Below are positions 12,040 to 22,884 of a DNA stretch of 64,000 nt, piece after piece. The stretch lies in NCBI GenBank assembly GCA_009801085.1, contig VNWV01000001.1, positions 4,340,001 through 4,404,000 of the forward strand, given 5' to 3'. Source of the stretch: Lasiodiplodia sp. COLG20. Taxonomy: Eukaryota; Ascomycota; Dothideomycetes; Botryosphaeriales; Botryosphaeriaceae. Under the pieces are notes generated by a model. That model saw nothing but the letters and a program-made list of their open reading frames with translations. It made no database searches and was not told the DNA's origin. Every line of letters begins with the position of its first letter. The first letter of the stretch is position 1. Position numbers and translations under genes: made by a program.

Positions 12040-14738
12040 CTAGCGGTGTGACAACGAGCGGTCTCGAATTAGCGCATCTTGCCTTCTTTCATCCCCTCAA
12101 TATAGAGGTCGTGCACCAACAAATCATGTGTGACTGGGGGAAAACGTGAAGCAAAAAAAGGGAAAAGGAAAAAAAGGAAAGAGCATCATCATGCGTGGGG
12201 CGCGCCTCTCCTTTGCTGCATAACGCACGCCGACGCACAACCCAACCAACGACCAAACACACGTCGCGACACCAAGCTTTTTACTCTCCTCCCCTTCCCC
12301 CCGTTGCACGTGCCTCCGGTCGCACATATACACCTGACCGCCGGCGAAAGCGTGGTTGCCCGGTTCTCCACGTTCGCCGGCGGAAGATGCAGCCGATGCA
12401 GCCGAAAAGACAACCACCCGGCTAACCCCTGCACTTCTCTCACCCCCCACTTGCGGAGGTGACAAAAACACGAAGAGGAGAAACCGGGCGTGCGGAGAAC
12501 AGAGATAAAGGGAATGTGCGTGAGACGGAGTACGTCGCACCGGTAAGAAGGAGAGATAGATCGACGTAAGGAAGAGTGGGCGGCGTCGTGTGCGCGCGCG
12601 CGTGTGTGTTGTGTTTTTGTGTTGGTTGTTTACTTTCCTGACCGTGGGGGTAGAGAGGCGTGCTGCATGTGTGGTACGCGTTGCGTGCGGCACAGCGGAA
12701 GGAAGGCCACGCGACTAACAAAAAGCAGGGGGGTTGTGCCAAAAGCCAAAAAATCGCAAAAAATAAGACGCAAGTGCTGGACGATGATTGGGTGGAAAAA
12801 CGCATAATGACGAGAAAACAAAGAACGCATCCATGGGTAAATGGTGTGCCGCTGCCCAAACGCGAGCGCTTCTCAAACAACGGCTCATCTTTGGCCGGAA
12901 AAATAAGAATAGAGGCTGAAACACAACCGTGAGGCGGGGTGGAAGGATGGAAGGGTACCGAAACTCTTTGGAAAGGATGGCATCACACCACCATCGCCAC
13001 CCTCTACGAGAAAAAAAAAAAAAGTACTCGCACTAAAAGCAACAAGTACCAGAGCCGGTTGTAATTGGTGGCAAAAGTAAAAGATAAAACGTACCTTTCC
13101 TCGACATGCGCACGCGGTCACGCGTACCTGCATTCCAACCAGCGGAACCGCCTGCGTTAGCCTAAAGTCCGAACAAACCCCTAGGAAAAGCATGTGCTCG
13201 GATAGTAGTGCTTGTGTACGAATTGTGTAATGAAATAGCGTCGGCGCGGCGGAGCATTCCTGCTCTGACAGTTTCTGCGAGAAATCTCCGTCTCTCCGCA
13301 CTCCTCATGTTGAGGAGATAGGTAGTGCCCGTGTCACGCGGCCTGGACTTGAAACGGAGAAAGAGAGACGGCGGCATTTCGCCGCGGGGGCGCCGCTACT
13401 TCTTGCTTCCGCTGCAACTACTACAGGTAGTCTCAACAGCAAAATGTAAGGTAAGCAGCGGAAGCTTGAAGAAGGTTGCGCGTCTAGGCCTGCGGAGACA
13501 AGGCGGCTAGTCGCGGTGGAGGTTCTCGACGAGAAGAGGGGAGGAGGGGAACAAGCCCCGGCGGAGCCGCGACCGGAAAGCTAAGCAGATGGATGTACCT
13601 AGTTCGGTCCAGCCAACGACACCACCGGGCGCATCGCATGACTGCGCGTATGAGTCCGCTTCGAGCCAGAATGTCAACACATTGCGGTTGCTGGCTGCGG
13701 CATTGCCCCAGCGGGCTCGGCCCTTCAGACGCAGGGACACTGGCGTCTTTTGAGTGACCGCGTGCGCCCCATTGAGGCTTTTTTCGAGGCTTCGCAAGGC
13801 GGGCAGTCTCGTGCGATGAACGCAAAGGGTCAGTTCCTTCCCCAGATCCGAGCGTGATGAGGATGGCGGGCAAACGGTCCAGCGGGAGCGTGAGATAAAG
13901 GATCCGGAATGGGCTGCCTTGCCCGCCAAGCTGGAAGGAATCCGAAATCCGGCGATGCGGCCGCCAGATCCTCCCCCGGTCGACGAAAATACCTGGAGCT
14001 TGGTGGAGGAGGAGGGGGAGGGTGGTCGAATCGACAAGGAACAGCCAACCCCAGATTTGCGAATCCCAAGAACCTGGGGGAGAATGCCGAGCCAGCAACC
14101 AGAAAGTGGGGCTGCGAGGGCCGAGCGGGGCTCGCGCACGTGGGAGGCCTGCAAGATGGGCTGCCACAAAACCTTCTTCCTGTCGTATTCGTCTCTCTCG
14201 GCTCAGCCGCCGGCAGCTGCCTGGCGGCTACCGTACCTCGGTCGGAAGCGCGGGACTGCCATTTGCGACAAGGTTGGCGCTGAGGGCAGAGGAAACAAGC
14301 GCAACCGCCGCATGAAGAACCTTGGTTCCATTGCAATAATGCCATGTGTGCCCGAGGAGCGTCCATGCGCCAGCCATTCATCAATGCCTCGAGTCGCGGC
14401 GGCGGCTGCCTGTGCTGCAAACGGTCTATTGCCCCACTACCGCCGTCCTCATGACAGCTGGTGAACAGGGCCTGGCCCACTGCGGCAGCTGAAGACGTCC
14501 TGGGGCGTCGCGAATTACGGTCTTTGTTTTGAGGTGCGACGCTGGGTGCGCCGACGCGCATGCTGACGCCGCATTGAGTCGCTCAACCCTGGTGCCGCTG
14601 CTCTCGACCACAGGTGAGCTGTGGCCTTGGCTTCTGACAACGGCGTGCCGGAAGCGGGTGTAGACACCCAAAGCCCTTAGTGTCCGCCTCCTCACCCATC
14701 GCCGGCGAATCGAAGCGCAGCCAAAGCTAACGGCCAGC
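12040..14738. other. Gene-poor region 3' of the CHY gene, or its giant last intron
   Basis: This 2.7-kb stretch has long but unconvincing open frames, such as about 220 codons on the minus strand at 13507-14169. They overlap in several frames, as GC-rich non-coding DNA does, and contain no domain. It is either an intergenic region or, if the exon at 11981-12039 is real, most of an intron. Homopolymer A and T runs occur at 12.15-12.18, 12.74 and 13.01 kb. Confidence 0.45.
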
Positions 14739-17700
14739 TTACGCCGCCGGGGGCAGCGAAACTCTGTCTCTGGTCGTGAAGGGGTCTGGGCAGGGAAGTT
14801 TGGCCGCGATTAAGAAAGGGGCGAGAACTCTTGCGCAATCACAATAATCACAAGCTGGGCATTATTCACGTACCTTTTCCACCTTCCCAGAAGCCCGACC
14901 CTTTCTTGCCGACGAGCGTCGCGTGGCATATTCCGCAATCTTCCGGCCGGTAATTTTGCTCGCGCGAGCCTGTGATCGCAATTAGTCGTGCGTGTAGCCG
15001 AGGAGGAGGCGACGGCGACGTACAAAATCCACTATACACGCGACCAGAATGGCGTCGTCAGCAAAATCGCGCTCAATGGGTTGGTTGGGATGATCGACGG
15101 CAGGCCGTAGGGCTGCAGATGGCTCGGGCGAAGAATGTCGCGAGGGTGACAGGGCACCGAGACAGCGCGACGGTCTGCCGCAACAGGTAAATCGTGCGGG
15201 GAAAGCTTGTGCCGGGGGTGGATGCAGGCGCGACGTCACTGTGGAGCAGGGATCTGGGGAGCCTCGCGCCAGATCGAGAGCAACCGGTGGGCGCGAGACA
15301 CCAAGGAACTTACCAAATCATTCTGTTGGCGTGCTCGTTCGGGTGATCAGCCTCAGCGTCGTGGCACCTACGATCCTTCTGTCAGTCCGTCGATCGGGCC
15401 TGGAGATCTCACGATCGTCTGGCGGGCAATGACGGTACCTGTCACATGGGTACACTCTGCTACAACACGAAAACCTGGAGCGGAGTCAGCACATGTCCGG
15501 CTGATGGGACCAAACGCCGGCAAAGACGTTTGTGGCTTGCGGCGCACCGGAACCACCGATTGCTCTTGCTGTAATGCTTGCAGCGCCCTCGTTTGGGTAA
15601 TTCCTGGCCCGCCACGATTCCCAGCTTCTCCTTGGGCTTCCAGAGCCGTCAGCTGTGAGTGCATCAACCGGCGGGCGGCCTGACGAACCTTCTTTCGCGG
15701 CAATGCGCGGGTTGCTTGTGCTGTGGTCACGCAGCAATCAGCATGTCGATGCGCCTACGGTAGGCTCGCCGGGACCTGTTCCGCCCGCCGCTAGCAACGT
15801 ACCTGACGACGCGCTGACCAACAGAAATTTAACTTCTGCGATCTTGAACGCTGCACGGAGCGACAAGCACCGGTTAGCCTTGCAAATCATCCAGCTTTAG
15901 GCTCTACCTACTCATCTTCTGGTGGCATTCTCTGCACATTGCCATTGACGAGTCCCCGCGAACAGACACCACCCCGGGGCTGGGATACTGCGTAGAGCAG
16001 CCCGAGCATGTCGGGATAAAGTTGCTAGCGAGTCTGCAGTCAGCCCTCAACACTTATCTTCCCTTAGGGCGAAATGAAAGCTTGGGTACGAGTCGCGCTA
16101 CTGTAAGCCGCAAATATCCCCAGGCGCCACCTCATTTTCTATTTTCGCAGCCTCACCTTGGGAGCATGTCAACGGGAGTGCATCCGTCGAGATCAAGGTA
16201 GCCGGCCCGAACGGAGTTTGCATGCATCATGTCCATTCGATACCCTTTTCACACGTTAGTCTCATGATCTAAAAAGACTTTTTCCCCAACGGATATACCT
16301 ATGCCCAGCGGATTCGCACACTTCTTGCACGATTCGCTGCGGATGCCGGCATAGTCAGCGTTAGCATTGTTCTTAATGTTGTTTACGTCCAACGTATCCT
16401 TGCACCGGGTGCACTTGACGGTCAGACACAGGCTGACAAGCTCGAGCAGTTCGATGCCGTAGAGCTCTAGGTGCGGGAACGACACCGTAACCCCGCGTTC
16501 GAGGGCCGGCGTCTGGGAGCTTCCTCCGAGGCGGTCTGAGCCACCCCCTTCCGCTTCTCCGTCGCTGTGTGATTCATCAGAGTAGGAGTCGTAGGAATCC
16601 TCGTCATCGTCATCAGAAGCTGGCACTTGCCACTCAGGCGGTCTTGGGATGGTGATGATGTGACTCCTATCGTCTACATGGTCAGTCCCCGTCTTCGAGT
16701 CTGCCTCGGCGCCAGACGCTGCGGTGCTTGCTTCGGCCGCTGCGTTGTCTTGTACGGTGAGCTCCTTCACCTGGTCCAGGACCCTCGGACTGTCGTCCGA
16801 CGTCGCCGGGGGCGCTTGGGCCATTGAATGCATGTTCTGGGAGAAGTAGTTAACGTGATTAAGCAGTGACATGTTTGCAAACTGCCTCGCCCTGTCCTCG
16901 AAGGCCTGCTCGGCGGGCATCGCATCCAGCCTGTCGATGCCCATGAGCTCGATCCTGCACGGCTGCAGCGGATAGAGCTCAGGCACCAGCAGCCTCACCG
17001 TCTTGATGGCCTGCAGCGCAATGGGCAGCTCGGCCCTACGCCTGGGCTCGACAGGCACGATAAACGCGCCATCCGCCAGGGTGGAGAAGTGAGGCAGGCG
17101 GCCGAGCCGAGCCTCAAGCTGGCGCGTTTCCTGGTCACGCCGCGCTTTGGCCTGCGCCCTCTGCTCAGGGCCGTATGCAGGTTGAGGTGGCGGTGGCCTT
17201 TCCCTCGGCTGCGCTGGCACTTGGGATGGTTGCACAACGACCGGCGGCGGCGGCGGGGTGGGGACCTGGGCGGCATGCTTCGGCACGGCCCTCGCCGCCG
17301 CGTTCGGGACTATTTTGATGGAGAAAGTCTCAGCAGGCGGCGCGGTTAGCAATTGCTCCAAGCGGCGGTCCAGCGCGTTCATCAATGCCAGCAGCGTCTG
17401 GTTAGGAAGCTGCTTCGCGGCGAGGGCATCGAAGCCCTTCTCGACGTTGATCTGGAAGCCCCTGTCCATCTCGGCGTTGGTGACGCTCAGCGACGGACGG
17501 CCCTGCATTGGGTAGGTGGCAGGCACGCGGAGGCGGCAGGCCAGCTCGTCAATGTCAAAGGGAAAGTCGGGGTCTGAGGGTTTCATGCCGAAAGCCAGAA
17601 TGGTGGCAGAGCTCGCGTCGAGCGATTCTTCCGGGCTGAATCTGCGGCGGATCTGCGCCAACTGAAACTCGCGGGGATCTTCCTGTTGCGTGCGCGGAGT

Positions 17701-18225
17701 GGGACGCTGCACCACGCGAGCGCGCGGAGTCGGTGTGGTGGATGCAAGAGAAGGTTCCGGATTTGCACTGTCGCCCGCTTGGCGTTGACGCGCAGGTCGG
17801 GCCTTCGCAGCAGGCTGACCGCCGCTGGCGGAGGCGTCGTGGGCAAACGGGCACTGGTCGCCGGCACGGCAGCCTGGAATCGCTCATATCAGCAGCCATC
17901 AGGGATGCGGCGTCTGGTGATCAACAGAAACCCCACACGGTGTTGTGCGGGTTGATAGGCACAGACGGGCAGGGTCGCGTAAGCTTTACCGGACGGGGTG
18001 CCGTAGAAGCGGCATGGCCTCCCGCGCCGTGGCGCAGCGGCTTGGGGTTGAGGCTGAGGACGCGCTGCCTCTGATGCGCTGGCAGCGGGCGACCCTGAGG
18101 ACGCTTGCATTGGAGTGAGCAGATGACCGGGACGTGCAGCGGCTAGAGTGATGCGTTGGCAGAACGAACGTACCGGCCGCGCTGCTCGTGCCGCTGCGGA
18201 AGCTTGATCGCCCTTCCGCGGCCAT
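14739..18225 (-). CDS. CCCH + CHY zinc-finger protein, 13 exons
   Basis: Exons: 18174-18225, 17990-18103, 16299-17873, 16157-16244, 15912-16024, 15803-15850, 15689-15720, 15548-15636, 15439-15474, 15314-15367, 15024-15031, 14874-14969, 14739-14785; about 783 residues. Seen in order: a CCCH finger (Cys48, Cys57, Cys63, His67) split by an intron; a Pro-rich linker; a long RWD-like/unknown middle; an acidic stretch (DDDDEDSYDSY); then a Cys-rich C-terminus. The latter includes CTRC, SCKKC, PTCSGC, MCREC, the signature RCKHY (Cys693-His695-Tyr696), FSCCSRVYPC, DRCHD, HPNEHANRMICGFC and EDCGIC, i.e. a full CHY zinc finger. CHY fingers bind zinc and in other proteins act in ubiquitin-linked or protein-interaction roles; the function here is unknown. 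Exon 11 is only 8 nt. Reading without splicing ends falsely at 16249. The final exon (ending TTRDRVSLPPAA) is the weakest part, and the first exon (MAAEGRSSF) could be skipped in favour of an ATG at 18110. Confidence 0.85.
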
Positions 18226-19915
18226 GATGATAGGCAGGCGCTGGAAATAGACTGTGATTAGGGAGACAATCGCGGTGCGGAGCGGCGATCTGGGGGTTTG
18301 CACAGAGCGAGGTCAGCAGGCCCTCATATGGGGGCAGTTGGGGGCCGGTTGTGGTGTTGAGCCAGAGTCTACCGTGCTGCCAACGCAGCATCACCCAAAC
18401 TCATCTTGCCGTCATACTCAGTCATGTTGACCACGCCCGCGCCGCGCCGTGACTCATAAGGCTGCATCGTGTGCACGATCGCCCTCGGTGTTCCACCTGC
18501 GCATCGCCGCCCCCAGCGGCCATCGTGCCTCTGTGCCAATGCACCCGCCCATCTGATCTGGCGCCTTGCCAATGCCTTGCAGTGTCTTTGCCATCCTGTG
18601 TCGGCCCGAGGACACCACCACCCGCAAAGGGGCAGCTGCACGGGCACGCAGCCCAAAAAGCACCACCACCTGCACGCTGCCGCCGCCCGTGACACGCCCA
18701 GAAGTACTTTTTTTTCTGACTTGTTATTTCCACATGTTCCTTGGGCCCGTCGCCGTCCTGCGCCCTGCCACGCGCCGGCGGCCAACCGAGGCGCGTAGAT
18801 AGCTGCTACTGTTCGGCACGCGAGACGGCGGCGGGCGGCGGCGCGCCCGAGCCACGGCCGGCAAAAGCGTGCCCATGATGCCACCGCCCACGCACACAAG
18901 CACATGCCCCAGTGTCGTGCCGTGCCGCTGCGCTTCTTTGCCTCTTATCGCTCTTACCGCCTCTTGCTCCTCTGATGAGGGTGTGCACGCGCTTATGCAA
19001 CTCTCTCCTGGCGGCTCATGGATCAGAGCCCGTGCCGGAGCCACGCTGAGGCTTTTCTTTGCATGTGCCCGTCACCGACCGTTTCTTCCATGCATTTTGC
19101 TTATTGGGGCGGTGGGGAACTTTGGCAGAAAATCGGACGGCACCGGGTCACTCTGTGAGGGGCGGCTGCCACGCCCCCCAGCTCTGCCCCTCTCGAATCC
19201 ATCAGGAACACGCCCGGCCAGACGCTTCCATGAGAGCAATCCCTTCATGCGAATTGCTGATTGTCGCCCAGGGCCCTCTTACCGGTGAATCCACCCCGAG
19301 TCCACCGCACAACTGAACATCCCGGTGCATCGCGCCATTGGCTTGTTTCAAAATCCACTTTTTCAGTGATTACGCTACCTAAGCTGATTACCATCTACAA
19401 GTCGTGAGGTAATTGTGCTCTCCAGCCCCGGTGGAGTCGGTGGCTGCCAGAATGCGACGAGGCTCCACCCAAACGCTTCCCCTACAAGTACAGAGTTCCG
19501 TATAGTGTTACAGGGCATGGACGGCGGCGGTATGCTCCGTTCGCATGTGAATTCCCCCCAACCCCTCCAATGCAACCAAGGCGCGAGCCAGTGTCGATGT
19601 CTTCCCGCCGTCCAAGAAATAATAGTCCGCAGTAAAAGAAGAAGATTCGTAGCATCGTTGTGCTGCTGTGAACAAGTGCAAAATGGTATCCCGAAAAAAA
19701 TTCAGAAGCAGTCAGATGTTACCCGTGCCGTTCCTGCCATGAAGCCCATGAGTCCATGAACACCATGAAAAAAGATTAAAATGACTAGAAGCAAAATCGC
19801 CAAACACCGTCACGCTATGTTCGCAATAAAAGAAATGCAATCAATGACTGCCCGGGGTCGTCCGGGCCGAGAGGCTGATGCCTGTCCAGGAGGGAGAATT
19901 CAAACTGATTTTTTT
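18226..19915. other. Intergenic: CHY promoter and 3' flank of the DUF3295 gene
   Basis: This stretch lies between the CHY start and the stop of the next minus-strand gene. It is GC-rich with many overlapping frames on both strands, including about 178 codons on the minus strand at 18369-18905. None has domain content or splice support. Bases 19.6-19.9 kb become AT-richer, consistent with the 3' UTR of the DUF3295 gene. Confidence 0.55.
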
Positions 19916-21720
19916 TTACCACCCCCGCTCGTGGTACTCTTGGAGACCCGAGTCAAAGTAGTTGGTGGTCCAGGAGTTGTTGCCCTTGGCAGCGTTCTCC
20001 TTTACGGTCGCAAGGGCCGATGGCTGAGCCTCGCCAGGGTAGTTCTTGAGGTTCTTGACATCTGTCGAAGTGTGTCTCCTCTTGAGAACTGCGTTGTTGG
20101 TCGAGTTCTTCTGTTGGCGCTCCCACAGCAGATGCTTGCGGAGAGACTCTGTCAACTCTGTGGTGAGCATGTTCCGCCTGGTGGTCCGAGGGGACAGTGC
20201 CGGAGGGGCGTGTGTGTTAGAGGTCGTCATAATGATGGGCTTTGACCTGGGGATTTCCTGCTCAGGCTTGGGCGCAGGCTGGGCAGGCTGGGCAGGGGTG
20301 TATCTCAACGTATGGGTGTTAGGTGATGCCGCAACGGAAGGCCCATTGGGCGAAGCGGCCCGCGAGCGGCGAAGGGCGGGAGTGGAGCGAGACGCAGCGT
20401 TCTGGAGGGCCTGGGCCCGGTCGCCCTCGTGCATCAGGGTCGTCAGGAGCGAGCGGCGGGAGGTGAGGTTGGGCTTGGAGTCGACCCTCTGGAACGAGAC
20501 CTTGTCGTTGACGCTAGATGGGCCGCTCTCATCGTCCGAATCCTCCCATTGGCTCTCGTCATCGTCCTCGATGGCACTCTCGGAGACCTCCTCGTCGCTA
20601 TCGCTCTCGAAGACTTCCTCGCTCTCGTATGCCTTACGCTCGGGCATCCTGGCGGAGATCTCATCCTTGAAAGAGGTCTGCTTGCGGGACACGCCCGGGG
20701 GCTTCCTGAGGCCGTCCGAGAGCGAACTGCGCGCGTTGCTCATCTGGCTCATCTGCATGTGAGTTTCCAAAGAGCTGTTACCATCCTCGTCGGAAGAGCC
20801 ACCGAGGGTGAACATGGCACCCTTCTTCTTCTGCATCGGGGGTGCGATGTGCTGGGGCTGCCTGATGATAGGGGTGGGCATGGCCTGTTGCTGGAGATTC
20901 GTCCTCGAGCGGTAGGAAGAGGACACGCGGCCGGGCGAGAAACCGCGGACGACGCTGTGGGAGCTGCTGTCGGTCGAGGTGCTGGTGTCGGAGCCAATGA
21001 CAGGAGGGCTCATTTTCGAGAGATCGCTGTCGAGGGTGGTGGCGACGGTGGAAGTGGACGACTCGGGGACCATTTGGGGCTTAGGGTTGGTGGGTGGCGG
21101 AATGGATTCCTCGACGCGTCGTCGCTCCTTCGCGTTCTCCTGGACCTGCTGCTCGGGAGCGGGCATCGGCAAGGGGGCGAGAGGCTCCAGGTCCTTCTTC
21201 TCTTTGATGCAAATGACTAAGCTCTCGAGGTCAACAGGCGTAATGTGCTTTTCTGTTCCTCGGTTCCGGCTTTCGGTCGAGTCGTGTCTCCTAATGTGAG
21301 GTCTTGAAGAGGTGGTGGAGTGCAGGGTGGAGGCGCTGTCGACGCGTTCGTCCGAGTCGTCAGACTCAACGCTCGACGACAGGGCGGGAATGGACAAGGA
21401 GCCCGAGTCGGACGTCTTGCGCGTATAGGACCAACGCGGGGTGGTGAACAGAGAGGCGTTGGGGTTAGTGTGGTCGGGAGCGCAGCAGAAGGTCTCCCGG
21501 TTCCATAGACGCCAGCTCAGGTTCTCGAGGCGGCGACCCTCCTCCATGGTCTCGGCGCATTTGGAGAATACTACAGCGGATCAGCGAGAGGGAGCGCGGT
21601 GGAAGCGCGGCAGAGCTTACCCGACCAGAGACCGAACAATTGCTCGGCGGAGCGGGTGTCGACGGTGTGGATGGCGTTGGACTCGACTTGGAGTATGGGG
21701 ACCTGGGGCTTGAACGGCAT
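19916..21720 (-). CDS. AreA-GATA-like / DUF3295 domain protein
   Basis: Two exons, 21621-21720 and 19916-21570, with a 50-base intron; 584 residues. The N-terminus (about residues 27-58) has LFGLWSVFSK and RRLENLSWRLWNRETFC. This is the short helical motif found at the N-terminus of the nitrogen regulator AreA and in many fungal proteins (Pfam AreA-GATA-like), but no GATA zinc finger follows. The rest is Ser/Pro-rich and disordered. It has acidic patches (SDSDEEVSESAIEDDDESQWEDSDDES), and a conserved C-terminal block RNMLTTELTESLRKHLLWER plus NNAVLKRRHTSTDVKN matches the DUF3295 family. Such proteins are thought to act in carbon/nitrogen signalling, possibly as phosphatase or TOR-pathway adaptors; that role is not shown here. 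The intron interrupts the LW-motif after Ser. About 10 kb of apparently gene-free DNA lies upstream. Confidence 0.85.
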
Positions 21721-22862
21721 GGTGGGCGACGGCGCGGCCGGTACGATGGTCGCGGTCGTGGTGGCGGTTATATGAGGTTGGTGGGTTGGGTGTGTGCAAA
21801 GGGCGAGATGGCTGTTTCCGGAGCAGACGATTGCGTCAAGATCGGCAGGCCCAAATACCGCAGCGCTGGCGATTGAGTGCAGGCGTTCGGCGCGGGTTCA
21901 TAAGTAATGCGGCATGCCCGGACAGCGTGGCAGATTGGGCGGGGTGAGACAGCAGTCTGCGTTGTGTGCGGAGGGAGAGTGTGAGTGGCGGCCTTGCAGT
22001 CGGCGGTGGTGGTGGTGTGCGTGCGTGGGCCTGCGGAATGGGAAGCTGGGGGCTCTGGATCATAAGAATCCGGGAGAGCGAGAGACAGTGCTTTTGTCTG
22101 ACAAGTCAACCGCACAAGCTCGCGGTGCCTGCGACCACCAGCACCAACCGGCGCCGTGGGACTTGAGGCGTTTGCGCATGGGCAGAGGCATGGAGCGGCA
22201 GAGCATGGGGGGCGCACACGCCGGGGCGCGCCCGGGGGGCGTGGGCACGGAGAAGCGCGGGCAGCGAGTGCGCGTGCCGGGGGGGCACCCTCGGAATGCA
22301 AGTCACAAGAGCGCACGCTGGATCTGCCTCAGCCTGCGGCGTGCGTCCCAAAACGTGCAAGGCCACCGCCAGCGCGTACGAGTCGCGGTGGAGCCGGCTG
22401 CAGCGCCAGCGACGCTTCCGCTCTTCCCCAGAGTAGCGCCGACGTCCCCTGGCAGCCCAGCCCAATCGAGCGCCGCGCGGCTGAGCAGCTCCGGCGGCCT
22501 GAAGAAGCTCTCTTCCAGAACCGCAGCAGAACAAAGCCGCGCCGAGTCAGGCCCCGACACCGCCGGAGCTGCTCTCGCCCACTGCCTCCTCCACGCGCCC
22601 GCAGCAGCCGACGCGCACAGGCGCCGCTAGCACGCCTGCCACCGCCGCTGCTGCCCTGGCGACCGCACGCGCCCGAGGCCCGTGGTCTGGCCGGCTGTTC
22701 GTAGCAGGATAAATACCGGCACGGGTACGGCGTGCCCAACTCGGCCGGCGCTTGGCCGCAAACACGCCTCAAACGTCGGCGGATGATTCACGCGCGTCTC
22801 GAGTGGACTTCTCTCCGCGCCCTCTCCGCCGTCCTCTGCTGCAGCACGCCGCCCGCCCACCG

Positions 22863-22884
22863 CGCCGCCGCCGCCGCCGCCGCC
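22863..22884. repeat. CCG/GCC trinucleotide run
   Basis: About seven uninterrupted GCC units in non-coding GC-rich DNA. A simple repeat with no evident function. Confidence 0.8.

Noticed and set aside
13507..14169. Minus-strand open frames of about 220 codons
   Set aside because: Two or three frames are open together on both strands, as in GC-rich non-coding DNA; Ser/Pro/Arg-rich with no motif.
18369..18905. Minus-strand open frame of 178 codons
   Set aside because: Rich in Trp, Cys and Arg with overlapping frames on both strands; no splice or domain support.
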